30,000 bases of DNA from Stramonita haemastoma (GCA_030674155.1 CM060317.1:38570689-38600688), one strand, 5' to 3'; counted from the first letter of the stretch, positions 9,650 to 20,465 are shown. The notes: generated by a model from the sequence alone, not told the origin. Numbers and translations: made by a program.

Positions 9650-9772
9650 CTACACACACACACACACACACCACCACCAACCACACACCACGCGCCCCGC
9701 GCGCGCGCGCGCGCGCTGCGCGCGCACACACACACACACACTTCACACACATACATACACACGCACACACTC

Positions 9773-9807
<35 letters not shown>

Positions 9808-9852
9808 CACACACCACACACACTTACACTTTCACACTTACACTTTCACAAG
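9650..9852. repeat. Composite (CA)n/(GC)n tract, Z-DNA prone
   Basis: CA repeats flank an alternating GC block at about 9698-9726 and continue as CA to about 9822, followed by CACTTACACTTT repeats. Nearly the whole tract alternates purine and pyrimidine, the sequence pattern that favours left-handed Z-DNA. Confidence 0.9.
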
Positions 9853-11190
9853 AGTATTCTATGATGTGCCGGTAGAAAAGGATGACAAGATTAAAAAAAA
9901 AAAAAAAAAATGCGTGCACAGTGGTTGTGTTTAGACATCATTATCTAAAGTGAGAATGCGGTTACCTTAATGGAAGGTAAGCGGGTGGCATACGCAAACC
10001 TCACCAATGGTTAAACTTAAGCTGCAGCCAAAAGAAGACAAAAAAATGCCAAGGTTCATGTCAGCTGCTGATGGTTTATGGAAGCCTGAACAAACCCAGC
10101 CATGCAGGCTGCACCAGACAGGGGACAGTACAGGTCCTGACAGGTCACCTCGCCACAGAGACGGGGCCCTTTGAATGTCCGTGTCCCAACCTGTCCTCGG
10201 GGAGTTATAGGAGATGGAAAAATTTAGAATTAGTGACTGAATAAAGAAACAGCTACAGTTTGGTCAATCTTATCCAATTCCCCATTTAAGCGCTTATTGA
10301 TGCCATTTTAAACTATTATTGTCATGGGTATTTAAAACTTTCCTGGCGATAGTTTTTGTAACAGAATCGTATGCCAAGATGTTGCCAGTGCGAGAACTGG
10401 ATGTATCAGCGTGCTTGTTGATTGCAGAGTGAATTTAAAAATCTCTATTTTTAGCACTAATGCAATCTGTTTTTAATGCAATCATACTTTGAGCAGACAA
10501 TTAAAACCTCTATGGCTCTCACTCCCGCGCTGGGGTACACAGACACACACACATACACAATCACTCTCACACACGCTGAACAAGAGATGGGGAGGGGGAA
10601 GGTGCAATACTGTCCTTGGAATGTTTCGTGGAGTGGAATAAGAATTGTACAGTTATGTGTAGTCGGTTAGCAAACAAAATCAAGCGTAGAGAGTGATTAA
10701 AAAACGAAGTTCTTTTTCTTTCATCTGCATTCAGAAAGATAAATGCCACTTTTGTGACATGGACAAGAGAAGATTTCTCTCACAAGAATTCAGAGAAGGG
10801 AAGGAGGGGGGTGATACAAATTCATTTTGCAAAGAAATCTAAATATCCTAAATTTTTTTCGTTGCTTGGTTAGAGCTCCCAGGTTTACCAATGGGGAGAG
10901 TTTGCTTATTGGACTGTTTATACTCACTGTTACTTCAGGGATGCATACCCCAAACTAACTAAAGTAGTATATGCTTACATCTTTGCTTGAATTTAAGTTC
11001 TTAAGCACTAGTTTAGGAAGGGGAAAGCTGTTTGTGTTTCAGTTGCTGTTTTTTTCTTTTGTCTTTTTTGCATGGTTTTCTAAAGTCAAGAAATGAACAG
11101 AGACTTTTAAAAAACGAATTGTGATACGTGTTTCAGTATATTTGTGTCAATGTAATGTCACTTATTGAGGTTTTGCTGGTTAAACATTTA
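9853..11190. other. Intergenic, no gene seen
   Basis: No convincing exon on either strand. There is a poly-A run at 9894-9910, a short CA stretch at about 10540-10575, and a 35-base motif at 10862-10900 that recurs at 17054 and 24537. The block 10020-10210 is GC-richer (GGCTGCACCAGACAGGGGAC), with no identity I can support. Confidence 0.5.
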
Positions 11191-11192
11191 TT

Positions 11193-11200
11193 ATAATATA

Positions 11201-11242
<42 letters not shown>

Positions 11243-11290
11243 TATATATCATATGTTATGTATATATTTATATATTATATATATATTTTT
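11193..11290. repeat. (AT)n microsatellite
   Basis: About 100 bases of alternating AT with small interruptions (AGTATATATATCATATG). It is self-complementary and able to form hairpins or cruciforms. Confidence 0.9.
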
Positions 11291-11460
11291 ACTAAGTTCT
11301 ATGTCTTTTTTTAAAGATGTTGAGAGATTCACAGTGTTTCTTAACGTGAGCTCATTGTTTATTCTGTAAACCCAAGAATAAGAAAAGCAAAGTCAAAGAT
11401 ACATGAATGGAAACGAAGAAAAAGTCTTTCTAGTTTTGTTTTTGTCAGTTCTCTGTCTCT

Positions 11461-11511
11461 CACTCTCCTCTGTCTGTCTGTCTGTGCTGTCTGTCTGTCT
11501 GTCATCTTGTG

Positions 11512-11568
<57 letters not shown>

Positions 11569-11658
11569 TCTCTCTCTCTTCTCTCTTCTTTCTCTGTGTC
11601 CTGTGTTTGTGTGTGTGTGTCTCTCTCTTCTCGTCTCTGCTCTCTATGTCTCTGTCTC

Positions 11659-11659
<1 letters not shown>
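11461..11659. repeat. (CTGT)n, (GT)n and (CT)n tracts
   Basis: CTGT units at about 11470-11505, GT at about 11513-11566, then CT-rich and GT-rich imperfect sequence to the start of a TTTA-repeat SINE tail. Confidence 0.9.
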
Positions 11660-11691
<32 letters not shown>

Positions 11692-11914
11692 ATCGAGGAT
11701 AATGGAATAAGCACTCATGTGCTTTTTTCATCCAGTCCCCGTGTTTATGCAGTTTTGAAAATCATCTGTTGTCACCGGCACACAATGGCCTACTCTTACG
11801 AAAAGCGGAATAGATTTAATGTGTGCGCAAGATGTTCTGCGTGCGTTCGCACACGCGGCCTCGGTTTACAGTCTCATCCAAGGACTTTTATTTTGGGAGA
11901 GTGGAGTCAGCACT
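11660..11914 (-). mobile_element. SINE family 1, reverse copy, head missing
   Basis: Reads on the minus strand as SINE family 1. The (TAAA)n tail is at 11660-11690, then TATCGAGGATAATGGAATAAGCACTC, the CAGTCCC and GCCTACTCTTACGAAAAGCGGAA motifs and GTTCGCACACGCGGCCTCGG, ending at AGTGGAGTCAGCACTG. The tRNA-like head is absent; a CTGT repeat begins exactly there. Confidence 0.85.
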
Positions 11915-11998
11915 GTCTGTCTGTCTGTCTGTCTGTCTTTCTCTCTCTGTCTGTCTGTCTGTCTGTCCTGTCTGTCTCTCTGTCTCTGTCTCTCTCTG
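11915..11998. repeat. (CTGT)n/(CTCT)n microsatellite
   Basis: CTGT-rich tract immediately abutting the truncated SINE and preceding the LINE remnant. Confidence 0.9.
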
Positions 11999-12471
11999 TG
12001 GGAAATACGATCCCAGTGATTGAGGTTAATAGATCAGGAGGCGACTATGAATTTCTTGCCATCAAAGCTGTCATTCAGGAGAGACTTGACAGTCATCAAC
12101 TTGACACTACTTCCCCCCCCCTCCCCAAGAGCTGCAGATATACACACACCTCTCTCTCTTGACAGCCAGAAATTACTGATAACTGGTGACTTTCAACATC
12201 CACTCAGCAAGCTGGGGATACCCTGATCTGAACAGCAGAGGAGAACAGGGGGAAGAAGAAGACGGATGAGTGAGAACAACCTGATCCTAGTCAACAGACC
12301 TGACGATCAGCCAACATGTATCTCACATGCATGGAAGACCACCAGTACCCTTGACCTTGCCATTGCCACAGAAGACATCCAGAAAGCTGTGATAGGAAGG
12401 TGTGCTCCTAGCTAGGTGGCAGTGACCACCTGTAAGTTCTGTTGAAAATACCCTGACAGAGCAGGCTGCGT

Positions 12472-12499
12472 ACCCCCCCCCCCCCCCCCCCCCCCCCCC
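12472..12499. repeat. Poly-C run
   Basis: About 28 consecutive C residues followed by CA repeats, between the LINE endonuclease remnant and a SINE insertion. Confidence 0.95.
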
Positions 12500-12528
12500 A
12501 CCACACACACACACTCACACAGAGGAAA

Positions 12529-12880
12529 GGGACGGGATAGCCTAGTGGTCAGAACATTGCGTTCGCAATTTGACGACCCGGGTTCGATTCCCGTTCGAGG
12601 AGATTTTTCTCCTGGAGTTAACATCAGTGCTGACTCCACTCTCCCCCAAAGTCCTTCGGATGAGACTATAAACCGAGGCCCCGTGTGTGAACGCTCGCAG
12701 AACATCTTGCGCACACGTTAAATCCTGTTCCGCTTTTCGTAAGAGTAGGCCATCGTGTGCCAGTGGGAACAGATGACATTTACAAAACTGTGTACACACG
12801 GGACTGGATGTAAAAAAGCACAAGAGTGCTTATCCCATTATCCTCGATATAAAAGAATAAAATAAATAAAATAAAAATAA
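12529..12880 (+). mobile_element. SINE family 1, best full-length copy
   Basis: Starts GGGACGGGATAGCCTAGTGG (A-box region) and has B-box GGTTCGATTCC at 12581-12591. The core GGATGAGACTATAAACCGAGG is followed by AACATCTTGCGCACACG, TCCGCTTTTCGTAAGAGTAGG and the 3' motif GTGCTTATCCCATTATCCTCGATAT, then an (AATAAA)n tail to 12880. Inserted in the LINE between its endonuclease and linker remnants, so it is younger than the LINE copy. Confidence 0.9.
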
Positions 12881-13477
12881 GGTGTCAGCTGAAACTACAC
12901 GAAGGTAGACTGGTCCAAGTTCCTACACCTGACTGACGATCTCTGCAGAGAAAGCAACACTGAACCATGGTGATGACATCAACCACAACGTCAAACAACT
13001 GACCAGCTGCTTACTCCAGGCTGCTAAGCTAAACATCCCAAAGGGAGTGAGAGAAAAACTACACACTTTACTGGAGCCACCATCTTCACACTCTGCACCA
13101 TCATCTGCCAGCTAACAGAGACCAGCTTGGACTTCCACCGACAACAGAAAATAACATCCTACAGGCCTACAAAAAAGGCGAGGACTGTCTTTGAGGAGCA
13201 GAAGAGCAAAGTGGCTTGAGGATCATGGCAGGAGAAGACTGGCAACCTTGACGTGGAAACGAACGCACAGAAACTATGTAACCAAAGCCCTCAATGATGA
13301 TCCAACATCACGTTTCAAGAGCACTTCTACTGAAAGAAGGAGATGAGTAATGTCTATTGGGAGAAAGGCAGCCGCCCTGCTTGCAGACAACTTTCGACAT
13401 CACAGCCTCCTCAATGTACCCAAGGAGAAGACTTTGACATCTACACAAAAAACCAAGCAGGAGCTGAGGAAACAAGT

Positions 13478-14622
13478 ATCAGCCCCCAGCGTGGCCTTTG
13501 AGATCACTATCAGCCCCCAGCGTGGCCTTTGAGATCACTATCAGCCCCCAGCGTGGCCTTTGAGATCACTATCAGCCCCCAGCGTGGCCTTTGAGATCAC
13601 TATCAGCCCCCAGCGTGGCCTTTGAGATCACTATCAGCCCCCAGCGTGGCCTTTGAGATCACTATCAGCCCCCAGCGTGGCCTTTGAGATCACTAAGCCC
13701 CCAGCGTGGCCTTTGAGATCACTATCAGCCCCCAGCGTGGCCTTTGAGATCACTATCAGCCCCCAGCGTGGCCTTTGAGATCACTATCAGCCCCCAGCGT
13801 GGCCTTTGAGATCACTATCAGCCCCCAGCGTGGCCTTTGAGATCACTATCAGCCCCCAGCGTGGCCTTTGAGATCACTATCAGCCCCCAGCGTGGCCTTT
13901 GAGATCACTATCAGCCCCCAGCGTGGCCTTTGAGATCACTATCAGCCCCCAGCGTGGCCTTTGAGATCACTATCAGCCCCCAGCGTGGCCTTTGAGATCA
14001 CTATCAGCCCCCAGCGTGGCCTTTGAGATCACTATCAGCCCCCAGCGTGGCCTTTGAGATCACTATCAGCCCCCAGCGTGGCCTTTGAGATCACTATCAG
14101 CCCCCAGCGTGGCCTTTGAGATCACTATCAGCCCCCAGCGTGGCCTTTGAGATCACTATCAGCCCCCAGCGTGACCTTTGAGATCACTATCAGCCCCCAG
14201 CGTGACCTTTGAGATCACTATCAGCCCCCAGCGTGGCCTTTGAGATCACTATCAGCCCCCAGCGTGGCCTTTGAGATCACTATCAGCCCCCAGCGTGGCC
14301 TTTGAGATCACTATCAGCCCCCAGCGTGGCCTTTGAGATCACTATCAGCCCCCAGCGTGGCCTTTGAGATCACTATCAGCCCCCAGCGTGGCCTTTGAGA
14401 TCACTATCAGCCCCCAGCGTGGCCTTTGAGATCACTATCAGCCCCCAGCGTGGCCTTTGAGATCACTATCAGCCCCCAGCGTGGCCTTTGAGATCACTAT
14501 CAGCCCCCAGCGTGGCCTTTGAGATCACTATCAGCCCCCAGCGTGGCCTTTGAGATCACTATCAGCCCCCAGCGTGACCTTTGAGATCACTATCAGCCCC
14601 CAGCGTGACCTTTGAGATCACC
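13478..14622 (+). repeat. 31-bp minisatellite, 37 copies, inside the LINE
   Basis: The unit ATCAGCCCCCAGCGTGGCCT plus TTGAGATCACT repeats head to tail. The span of 1145 bases equals 37 units minus a 2-base deletion in the copy near 13695. Units are almost identical. A G-to-A variant (GTGACC) occurs at 14171, 14202, 14574 and 14605. Because 31 is not a multiple of 3, the array cycles through all frames. The sequence before and after it is continuous LINE coding sequence (..KKQ..VSAPSV.FEITIS..KINCSLRQLK), so the unit is a piece of the LINE that expanded in place. Confidence 0.95.
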
Positions 14623-14983
14623 ATCAGCAAGATCAACTGCTCCCTAAGGCAGCTGAAGAAGAAGCCACTAGGTAAGGATGGAATCACCAGCGCGATGATC
14701 TGTCACCTCAGATACAATGCCAAGCAAAAGCTCCTGGATATTTTCAACCAGAAAGTGTTTTGCAAAATGTTCTGTGTTCGGAGCTACCTGTACAAGCGGA
14801 CAGCCCAAGGGCGAGCTGGAAGGCCAGACCAGCTATTCAGGAAAGACCAGAGAGGGAGTATCTCGGGGTGGAGGGATCTCACCTACCTACCTTTTTCACA
14901 TCCTCATCCATAACATTGCAATCAGCTGTCCCTTCACATTCTATTTAGGCCTATTCTATTTTATACCACTTTTAAGTCACGGT

Positions 14984-15371
14984 AGTTTGCGTGAAATTCG
15001 GGCTGCTCTCCCTGGGGAGAGCGCATCGCCGCAAGAGCAGGGCCACCCATTATTTTTTTCTTTTCCTGTCTGCAACTTTATTTGTTTCCCTATCAAAGTT
15101 ACTTTTTCTACAGACTTTTGCCAGGGACAACTCTCTTGTTGCCGTGGAATCTTTTATGTGCGCTAAATAATTTTGTGTAACACAAGGGACCTCGGTTTAT
15201 CACCTCATCCTAAAGACTAGCACCCAGACAACCACTCATGGTCTAATGGATGGGGCCGGGGGGAAATTTTTTTGCCCAAATGGGGATGAACCACTGCACA
15301 CTTCCGACCCAGATTTTTCGCTTTCTAGGCAGGCACGTTACCTCCAGACCTCTGAGCCACCACTATCCATG
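14984..15371 (-). mobile_element. SINE family 2, reverse copy
   Basis: On the minus strand the head reads GGATAGTGGTGGCTCAGAGG then TCTGGAGGTAACGTGCCTGCCTAGAAAGCG, which resembles a tRNA A-box region. The body has AGGATGAGGTGATAAACCGAGG and GCGCACATAAAAGATTCCACGGCAACAAGAG, and the 3' end is GGGAGAGCAGCCCGAATTTCACGC. The same element is present on the plus strand at 16209. It sits inside the LINE, between RT motif-B-like and YADD-box remnants. Confidence 0.85.
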
Positions 15372-15573
15372 GGTACTGCACACTGACGTCCTTGCCATCT
15401 GAAGCAAAGCAGACAAAGCCTTTCCCGCCACCCTCAGAACGCAAGAGGCCCTGAGCCCCATCTCAGTCAGACTGGGCACCAGAGTGGCTGGTCCTCATCA
15501 ACAGGACCCAGACAGAAGCCACCTGCTTCTCCCTCTCACCCAAGAGAATAGTTCACATAAGTTATCAACCATC

Positions 15574-15630
15574 CCACAAGAGTGCTTATCCCATTATCCT
15601 CGATATAAAAGAATAAAATAAAAAAAATAA
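15574..15630 (+). mobile_element. SINE family 1, tail-only fragment
   Basis: Only the 3' motif AGTGCTTATCCCATTATCC.. and an (AATAAA)-type tail are present, splitting the late RT remnants of the LINE. This fits extreme 5' truncation on insertion. Confidence 0.75.
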
Positions 15631-15757
15631 TAATAATAATTTAAACATCAAGAAATTCCTCAGCAAGACACCTCAAGCTGCCTTGGAGTGACGCTGGACA
15701 GAAACTCAACTTGGATCCTACAATTTAGCAACATGCATAGCAGAAACCTCCACGTGA

Positions 15758-15803
15758 GGGGGGGGGGGGGGGGGGGGGAGGGAGTGATTATGTGTGTGTG
15801 TGT
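15758..15803. repeat. Poly-G run and short (GT)n
   Basis: About 20 consecutive G residues at 15758-15778, then GGAGGGAG and a short GT repeat, ending the recognisable LINE. Confidence 0.9.
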
Positions 15804-15830
15804 TTATTTTTTATTTTATTTATTCGTTAT

Positions 15831-15864
15831 AATTATATCGAGGATAATGGAATAAGTGCTGATG
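15831..15864 (-). mobile_element. SINE family 1, reverse tail fragment
   Basis: Contains ATATCGAGGATAATGGAATA followed by AGTGCTGATG, the reverse complement of the SINE family 1 3' motif, with T/A-rich sequence on both sides. No body is present. Confidence 0.65.
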
Positions 15865-15973
15865 TTTTTTTTAAATTTAATATTTTATTTTATTTATTTA
15901 TTTGGTTTTTTTAAAATTTATTTTTATTATTATTATTATTTTTTTTTTATTTTTTATTTTTTACATCAGATGA

Positions 15974-15975
<2 letters not shown>

Positions 15976-16051
<76 letters not shown>

Positions 16052-16071
16052 GTTGTTGTTGTTGTTGTTGT
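15976..16071. repeat. (GT)n then (TTG)n microsatellite
   Basis: A pure GT tract of about 75 bases passing directly into seven TTG units. The following 16072-16208 shows no recognisable feature. Confidence 0.95.
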
Positions 16072-16208
16072 CATTTTTTTTTTGGCAACCTCCCATGTCA
16101 CTACAGACGTAACCTACATGGTCTCTGTCTTGACGGGGAAACCACTGCCTGTTGACACTTCAAAAATCCAATTGGTAGTCTCCCTTTATTGGGAATCGTT
16201 CCTCTACG

Positions 16209-16607
16209 CTTGGTGGGTGGGTTGGTGGTCTAGAGGTAACGCACTTGCCTAGAAAGCGAAATGTCCAAAAGTCCGTGTTCAAAGTGTGTGGTGCTTGGAT
16301 CCCCCATTTGGGCCTGAAACTTTCCCCCTTTCCTTTAGACCATGAGTGGTAGTCTGGGTGCTAGTCTTTCAGATGAGACGATAAACAGAGGTCCTGTGCA
16401 TTACACATGATTATTTAGCGCACATAAAAGAACCCACAGCAACAAGGGAGTTGACCCTGGCAACATTCTGTTGAAAAAAAAGCCACTCTGACAGGGAAGC
16501 AAATACAGTTGCAGAAAGGAATCGGAAAGTAAAAAAGTAATGGGTAGTGCTGCTCTTGTGGCACATGCTCTTCCCAGGGTGAGCAACCTGAATTTCACGC
16601 TAAGGAA
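16209..16607 (+). mobile_element. SINE family 2, near full length
   Basis: The head TTGGTGGTCTAGAGGTAACG then CACTTGCCTAGAAAGCG is tRNA-like; the B-box region (GTGTTCAAAGTG) is degenerate. The body contains CATGAGTGGTAGTCTGGGTGC, CAGATGAGACGATAAACAGAGG, GCGCACATAAAAGAACCCACAG and CAACAAGGGAGTTGACCC, and the 3' end AACCTGAATTTCACGC. It matches the reverse copy at 14984-15371 along its length. The GATGAGAC..ATAAAC..AGG core resembles that of family 1. Confidence 0.85.
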
Positions 16608-16773
16608 TCTAATGTCATTTAAAATGGTTTTAGGAAATGAATAACTTAATTAACGCTACACAAAACTGGTGATTATGAAGTGTGTTGAAAAACACTAAAA
16701 ATAATTGAACAACACACCAGTTTATTAGAGATAGATATTGGTTTTTGTGTGTGTGTGTTTTGTTTTTGTTCTT

Positions 16774-16950
16774 TTATATTGAGGATAATGAAATAAGCAG
16801 TTAGCACTCGTATGCTTTTTTTTTTTTACACGCAGTCCCTGTGTGTATGCAGTTTTGTAAATCTTGTCATCTGTTCCCACCGGCAAGCGATGGCCTACTC
16901 TTACGAAAAGCGGAACAGGATTTAATGTGTGCACAGGGTGTTCTGAGCTG
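16774..16950 (-). mobile_element. SINE family 1, reverse, 5'-truncated
   Basis: Minus-strand copy: ATATTGAGGATAATGAAATA at the 3' end, then CGCAGTCCCTGTGTGTATGC, ATCTGTTCCCACCGGCAAGC and GCCTACTCTTACGAAAAGCGGA, ending near GTGTGCACAGGGTGTTCTGAG. It is truncated by a GT microsatellite. Confidence 0.85.
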
Positions 16951-16970
16951 CACAAAAAAGCGCATGTACA

Positions 16971-16984
16971 CTGTGTGTGTGTGT

Positions 16985-17033
<49 letters not shown>

Positions 17034-17048
17034 TGTGTGTGTGTGTGT
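16971..17048. repeat. (GT)n microsatellite
   Basis: GT tract with two ATGT interruptions adjoining the truncated SINE. The following 17049-17660 contains a dispersed 35-base motif (17054-17088) and short GA runs near 17460-17485, with no exon seen. Confidence 0.95.
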
Positions 17049-17659
17049 TTTCATTCCTCAGCTACAGCTCCAAGGTCACCAATAGTAATACCATTTTTGT
17101 GTATGTCACTGCTTTAGCACATGATTAAGGTAGCCACATACCCATTCCGACAAACACCATCCTCTTTCCCCTCCACCACCACTGGTGGAACTGCTATCTC
17201 AAAGGTGGAATTACCACGCACCTGCCAGGAAAACTTTATTTTTTCTGATACAGTGATAACACACAGTATGATTAATCTCTTACAGTCAATCTGTAAGTAT
17301 GCATGCTCATACCACTGTCACTGTGACAGTGTATGTGCATGAACAAATAATTGTGTCATATGTGCACATGCACAGTAGAGTGCGCAAGCTAGTATGTACA
17401 GTTTCTGTGCTGCGAACAGAAAAAAAAGCAGAAAAACAGAGACATAGAGACAAGACAGAGAGAGAATGAGAGAGAGAGAGAGAGCACTTTATCCCAAACA
17501 AACTGTGAACAAGTGAGGAATATTTTAAATGTTTATTATGAAAAAAGCGCATGTACACTGTTCTACTTTCATTCATACACTCACACATGATAACATCATT
17601 AGCAGCACCCAACACATCTTTGACCTTGTTTGATTTAACAATACAAACAGAAAAACAGA

Positions 17660-17683
17660 CTGAGAATTCAGAGAGAGAGAATC

Positions 17684-17766
<83 letters not shown>

Positions 17767-17767
17767 A
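17660..17767. repeat. (GA)n microsatellite
   Basis: GA tract with several GGAGAG interruptions: homopurine on one strand, mirror-symmetric, able in principle to form triplex DNA. Confidence 0.95.
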
Positions 17768-20310
17768 GCAATGCAGACAGATACTGAGATAGACAACAAC
17801 ACAGATGAAGAAGGACAAAAAGAACTGCTACGACCAACATAATAACATATATGATTATGCTAACCAACTACACAATTCATATTCTTCCATCACAATCTCA
17901 GAACCAAAATCCAAACACAGAGTAAAACAGCTTTTAAAGTAAGCAACACCGTACATGGATTTCATACACAAGCAGCCTCCCCCTCAAGCATACAGACCAG
18001 CAGATAAACATGGAGTGATGAAAAAAACAGGCAAATTCAAAATATGGTTACAATTTGCCAATTTTCACTCTAGTTTCTGGGTAAAAGGTGTTGCACACAA
18101 AATTGTCCAAGTACCACATTTTTACATCGCTGTTACACCACAGGTATGCCCTTTCTTCAGCTGGGAAAAGAGAGAGAAGGAAGGGCTACAGAAGGGTAGA
18201 GAAAAAGGGAAGGGGGGGAGAGAGACAAACAGGAATGTAAGTAGACATAGATGCAAGCCTTTATGGCTGAATGGTTTAGTTTTATGCTTTCGTCATTGAG
18301 TTTATGTTTATATAGTACTTTTGGGTCACTTTATCTTTGTTTTCCCTCATCCTGAATCATACTGACCCTGTTTTCCTACACTTTAGTTCATGAAAACTTT
18401 ATGCTAACTGAATACATACATTATTATGTGAGTGAATTTTGAAACAGTATTTAGTTTTCTCAAAAATATATGCATTAGTTTGATGAAGTAAAGAATTAGA
18501 AAAAAAAACCACCCCAACATATGAGCAATGCATTTGTGGCTAATTTTAACCTTACTGGACGAATTTTGAGCACACCTCTCACACTTGTTTGCATTCTCTT
18601 CTCTGCTTTTCCAGGAAGTCAACTTAAGTACACTGTATGTCTCTTGGAAGTTAGTGTTTAGCTAGATTTGAACCAAACAAGGGTAAACAATCACAACCTT
18701 TCCTCTTCCTTTCTTATTTTTTTTACCATTTAAACAGATTTTCAAATGAGTACTTTAAAAATTAGCTTCACAAAGATATTTTGAAAATCTGTCCCCACCC
18801 CTCCCAAAATCCCCACCCAACAACAGCAACAAAACATTACCTTTACACAACCAAAAAAACTCAAGTCTGAATCTACATGACCACGCACCAGACAATAATC
18901 ATTTGTGTCATTTTTTACCATGCACTCTTGAAGAGTCACAAGTACACATCATTCAACCTAAAGAAACAAAATCCATAAGAATTCAGAACACTTGATGCTT
19001 CAAAAACTACCAGAGCGATACACTATTCATTATGCATGTACATCAGCATGTAAAAATGGCATTTATGTTTCTACTGACTGACGACTGATGCAGCAACACC
19101 GCAATCTTTGAGTTTGTCAGGATGTGAACTATCCTGGACATACAAGACCAGACAGGGGAAACAGATTGCCACCATGCTGCCAGTATCCAAAATGAACAAA
19201 GATAAAACAAAAATCAACACAGAGATACAAACAAGACAGAGCATTTCAGCAGGTGCCATTCTCTATGCGGTGTACATTACAAACAAGGAAAAATCACCTC
19301 TGAAATCAATCATTTCACATACAATAAAGAAAACAACCAACCAACCAACCTTGTTGTTTGCGTAAGACATGCAGTTGATCGAGATTTAAAAAAAAAAAAA
19401 AAAAAGGTCAGTACACAATGATGTTTGCATCTCAGAAGACACTACAGAAAAACTGCTACAAGTGAGTACAATCCCCCCCCCCAAAAAAAAAAACAACACC
19501 CACACACAACAAAAAAACAAAACAACCTAACCCAACTCAGAGATTTTAACCACAAAAACAAATCCCAGCAAATTGCAAGACCTGTGTACACCCTCATCAT
19601 TGCCCACCTTTCAAAACATATGCCTTGACTAAATTATCAGTCCTTGCTTTTCCCTGGATATACTGAACAGGTTTCTTTCAATTTCAAAGACTGCACAGAT
19701 CCCATATTTGTAATCTTGTTAAGTTTATTTTGCTTGTTTTTCGCAGGCTGCTTCTCGATGTGGACAGTTTCTTCATATATATGAGGCCTACATCTGTTTA
19801 AAGAGATGTTCTGACAGCAGCAAGATTTACAGTTCTACACCAGAATGGCCTCTAGGTTTAGTCTATATACTCAGCGACACCTTGTCCAAAAAGAGTGTTA
19901 AATCTTGCCTGCATTCATCCTTTCACTGATCATCTTCAGAGTGTTAATTCATACAGGTTCTCAGCTTCTCCCCCCCACCCCCCCCCCCTGTCCAAGATGG
20001 ACATTCTATCTGTGGCATACTGACAGCCAGTTCTGTTACATACTTACTTGCTTGCCACATTTTTTTCTTTGATCACTGGCTAACAAATATACCATCATGT
20101 CACCGGATGAGATAGATGCTGCCAGATTTCTGCTCCTTATGACAGTGGTGGCGTTCTGATGGTGTCAGGGTCTACATTTGCTTGCTCCTGGAAATACAAT
20201 ATCTTAAAACCAGAAAATTGTTCAGAAAACTAGTTACTTAAAGTTGAAATGGCAGGCAAGGCTCCATATCTCTCCCCCCATACACAAAACAAACAAGCAC
20301 ATGCATAAAC
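17768..20310. other. AT-rich intergenic stretch, no gene seen
   Basis: About 2.5 kb without a convincing exon on either strand. Poly-A runs occur near 19388-19405 and 19478-19492, and C runs near 19970-19990. A short tRNA-A-box-like phrase, TATGGCTGAATGGTTTAG at about 18262, may be a SINE head fragment but has no body. The area could include 3'UTR of the minus-strand gene if its transcript runs far past 22625. Confidence 0.45.
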
Positions 20311-20384
20311 AAGTACGCACGCACACACACACACACACACAAAGTATGTGCGCGTGCACACACACACACATCACACACACATAT

Positions 20385-20462
<78 letters not shown>
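20311..20462. repeat. Imperfect (CA)n microsatellite
   Basis: CA-rich tract with GCGCGTGCAC and CACGCGCG interruptions and a long pure block at about 20395-20460. Confidence 0.95.

Positions 20463-20465
<3 letters not shown>

Larger units (their letters stand above)
12005..15757 (+). pseudogene. Decayed non-LTR retrotransposon (LINE)
   Basis: Fragments of one plus-strand LINE polyprotein, interrupted by later insertions, lie in the order expected of a jockey-like element. Endonuclease remnants (12005-12470) show LSLDSQKLLITGDF followed, with frame shifts, by a HS..WGYPDLNSRGEQ-like stretch and LDLAIATED. The endonuclease-RT linker is at 12881-13477 (KKAKW.., GRKAAALLADNF). The RT start is at 14623-14780 (LRQLKKKPLGKDGIT..AMICHLR). 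An RT motif-B-like region at about 14850-14940 has REGVSRGGGISPTYLF. After a SINE insertion, the catalytic YADD box reads HTDV at 15379-15390 with a stop soon after. Later RT sequence is at 15470-15573 and 15660-15757 (CLGVTLDRNSTW). Numerous stops and frame breaks show it is dead. Clade assignment is by motif style only. Confidence 0.8.

Noticed and set aside
13478..14622. CRISPR-like array
   Set aside because: Units are contiguous with no spacers, the host is an animal, and the unit derives from the LINE.
14581..14913. 110-residue frame as a separate gene
   Set aside because: It is LINE reverse-transcriptase remnant (LRQLKKKPLGKDGIT) running out of the minisatellite.
17955..18299. 114-residue plus-strand frame
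   Set aside because: No domain, no splice signals and compositional bias from a purine-rich tract; not supported as a gene.
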